A stretch of DNA of 64,000 bases from positions 1-64,000 of the forward strand of contig NZ_JABBNT010000003.1 of NCBI RefSeq assembly GCF_012926505.1, read 5' to 3'. A model generated the notes under the pieces. The model did no database searches. It saw nothing but the letters and a program-made list of their open reading frames with translations, and had not been told where the DNA came from. A program made the position numbers and the translations under genes. This stretch comes from Pacificispira spongiicola. GTDB taxonomy: Bacteria > Pseudomonadota > Alphaproteobacteria > UBA8366 > Aestuariispiraceae. Below, piece after piece: positions 63,263-64,000 of the stretch. The stretch's first letter is position 1; every line of letters begins with the position of its first letter.

Positions 63263-64000
63263 ATGACGATAGAAACCGACGATAGGGCGGTGCCCCGACA
63301 ATTGCACGGCATCCTGCTGATGGCGGCGGCGATGCTGACCGTCCCCATGGTGGACGGGATCGCAAAATATCTCAGCGCCGATCATTCTCCGCTGTTCCTG
63401 GGTTGGGCCCGTTACGCGACCGCCAGTCTGGTCGTCGTCCCCTTCGCCCTGTTGCGGGCACGGCAAGCGCGGCCCGGCCGCGAATTACGAGTCTTTCCAC
63501 GCCGGAATCGGAGCATGCATTTGATCCGCACCCTGTTCCTGGTGTCGGCAATGACATGCTACTTCTATTCGATTTCGCTGATCCCGTTGGCAACGGCGGC
63601 AATTGTGTCTTTCATCGGACCGGTCATTGCCGTTCTGATCGCCGTGCCGTTGTTGAAGGAAAAACTGACGGCGACGAAACTGCTGTCGCTCTGCCTCGGC
63701 TTCGGCGGGGCGCTGATCATGCTGAATCCCGGTGGGACCATCGGCGCGAGCGTCGATCCGGGCATCCTGCTGGCCCTCGGCGCCGGAACCTTTTTCGCCT
63801 TTTACCTGATCGCCACGCGACAAGCATCCCAGGGCAGCGACCCCGTCGCGACCCTGGTCTTTCAATGCGTCGTCGGCACGATCGTGCTCACCCCGCTTGC
63901 GGTTGCCAATTGGTCGATGCCATCGCAAGCGGATATCCCCTTCTTGCTGATGCTGGGGACGATTTCTTGTCTGAGCCACGTGATGTCGATTGCCGCTTTC
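63263..64000 (+). CDS. EamA/DMT-family transporter, N-terminal part
   Basis: The first 246 residues of a drug/metabolite transporter run off the window. About eight of the usual ten transmembrane helices are visible, beginning with ILLMAAAMLTVPMVDGIAKYL. Family landmarks include LGWARYATASLVVVP and ATAAIVSFIGPVIAVLIAVP. Substrate unknown; members export amino acids, amines or other small metabolites. Confidence 0.9.
   Translation, partial: MTIETDDRAVPRQLHGILLMAAAMLTVPMVDGIAKYLSADHSPLFLGWARYATASLVVVPFALLRARQARPGRELRVFPRRNRSMHLIRTLFLVSAMTCYFYSISLIPLATAAIVSFIGPVIAVLIAVPLLKEKLTATKLLSLCLGFGGALIMLNPGGTIGASVDPGILLALGAGTFFAFYLIATRQASQGSDPVATLVFQCVVGTIVLTPLAVANWSMPSQADIPFLLMLGTISCLSHVMSIAAF

Noticed and set aside
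1-64000. CRISPR array, insertion sequence or prophage
   Set aside because: I saw no regularly spaced repeats, no transposase, integrase or phage structural gene on either strand.

Overview
The window is 64 kb of GC-rich chromosome from an alphaproteobacterium, most likely a Rhodospirillales-like, motile, cobalamin-making organism. This is inferred from protein families rather than from an rRNA. The clues are a DUF2336 protein beside a diguanylate cyclase, a TIGR02186 protein beside a TauE exporter, a zinc-free L36, a CobO/CobQ pair, a TRAP transporter and a FliN protein. Genes are dense, many overlap by ATGA, and most long antisense reading frames are shadows.

Layout. 1-1.7 kb: start of tuf with tRNA-Gly and tRNA-Tyr on the minus strand, then rlmB and tRNA-Thr. 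1.7-9 kb: RidA/TetR divergent pair, an RND efflux pair, a YdcF protein and a Sel1-repeat protein. 9-16.1 kb: a sulfur block (TusA, TauE/SafE exporter, TIGR02186 protein, SoeABC-type cytoplasmic sulfite dehydrogenase) with an isolated FliN beside it. 16.1-22.1 kb: an AspH-like hydroxylase, then rpmI-rplT-pheS-pheT with an attenuator-like terminator touching the pheS ribosome binding site, and a HAD nucleotidase. 22.3-33.4 kb: diguanylate cyclase plus DUF2336, a large ABC-like protein with degenerate ATPase motifs and a cyclic-nucleotide domain, nadK, uup, a cytochrome c and an iron alcohol dehydrogenase.

33.4-46.3 kb: a catabolic block. A GntR regulator is divergent from an M29/NicX-like metalloenzyme followed by a TRAP transporter and an enolase-superfamily racemase. 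A cupin, a fused enoyl-CoA hydratase/3-hydroxyacyl-CoA dehydrogenase, a PAS histidine kinase, a second RidA and an N-formylglutamate amidohydrolase follow. Three TGCATGCA palindromes spaced near whole helical turns lie between the divergent genes. 46.3-51.9 kb: a three-gene envelope operon (LolA-like protein, RND/MMPL exporter carrying a cyclic-nucleotide domain, outer-membrane barrel) behind an AT-rich upstream region.

51.9-54.1 kb is the most unusual part. An intact tRNA-Leu(TAA) and a 57-bp copy of its 3' part (one mismatch) flank about 1.7 kb that holds a DUF4145-like gene, an AT-richer orphan gene, a decayed HNH-gene start, and the 3' half of a group I intron joined to the 3' exon of another tRNA-Leu. 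No integrase is present. 54.1-64 kb returns to backbone: two tiny membrane proteins, a CinA-type protein, an S9 peptidase, rpmJ, a FolD with key substitutions, a class V aminotransferase, cobQ, a SYLF protein, cobO and the start of a DMT exporter.
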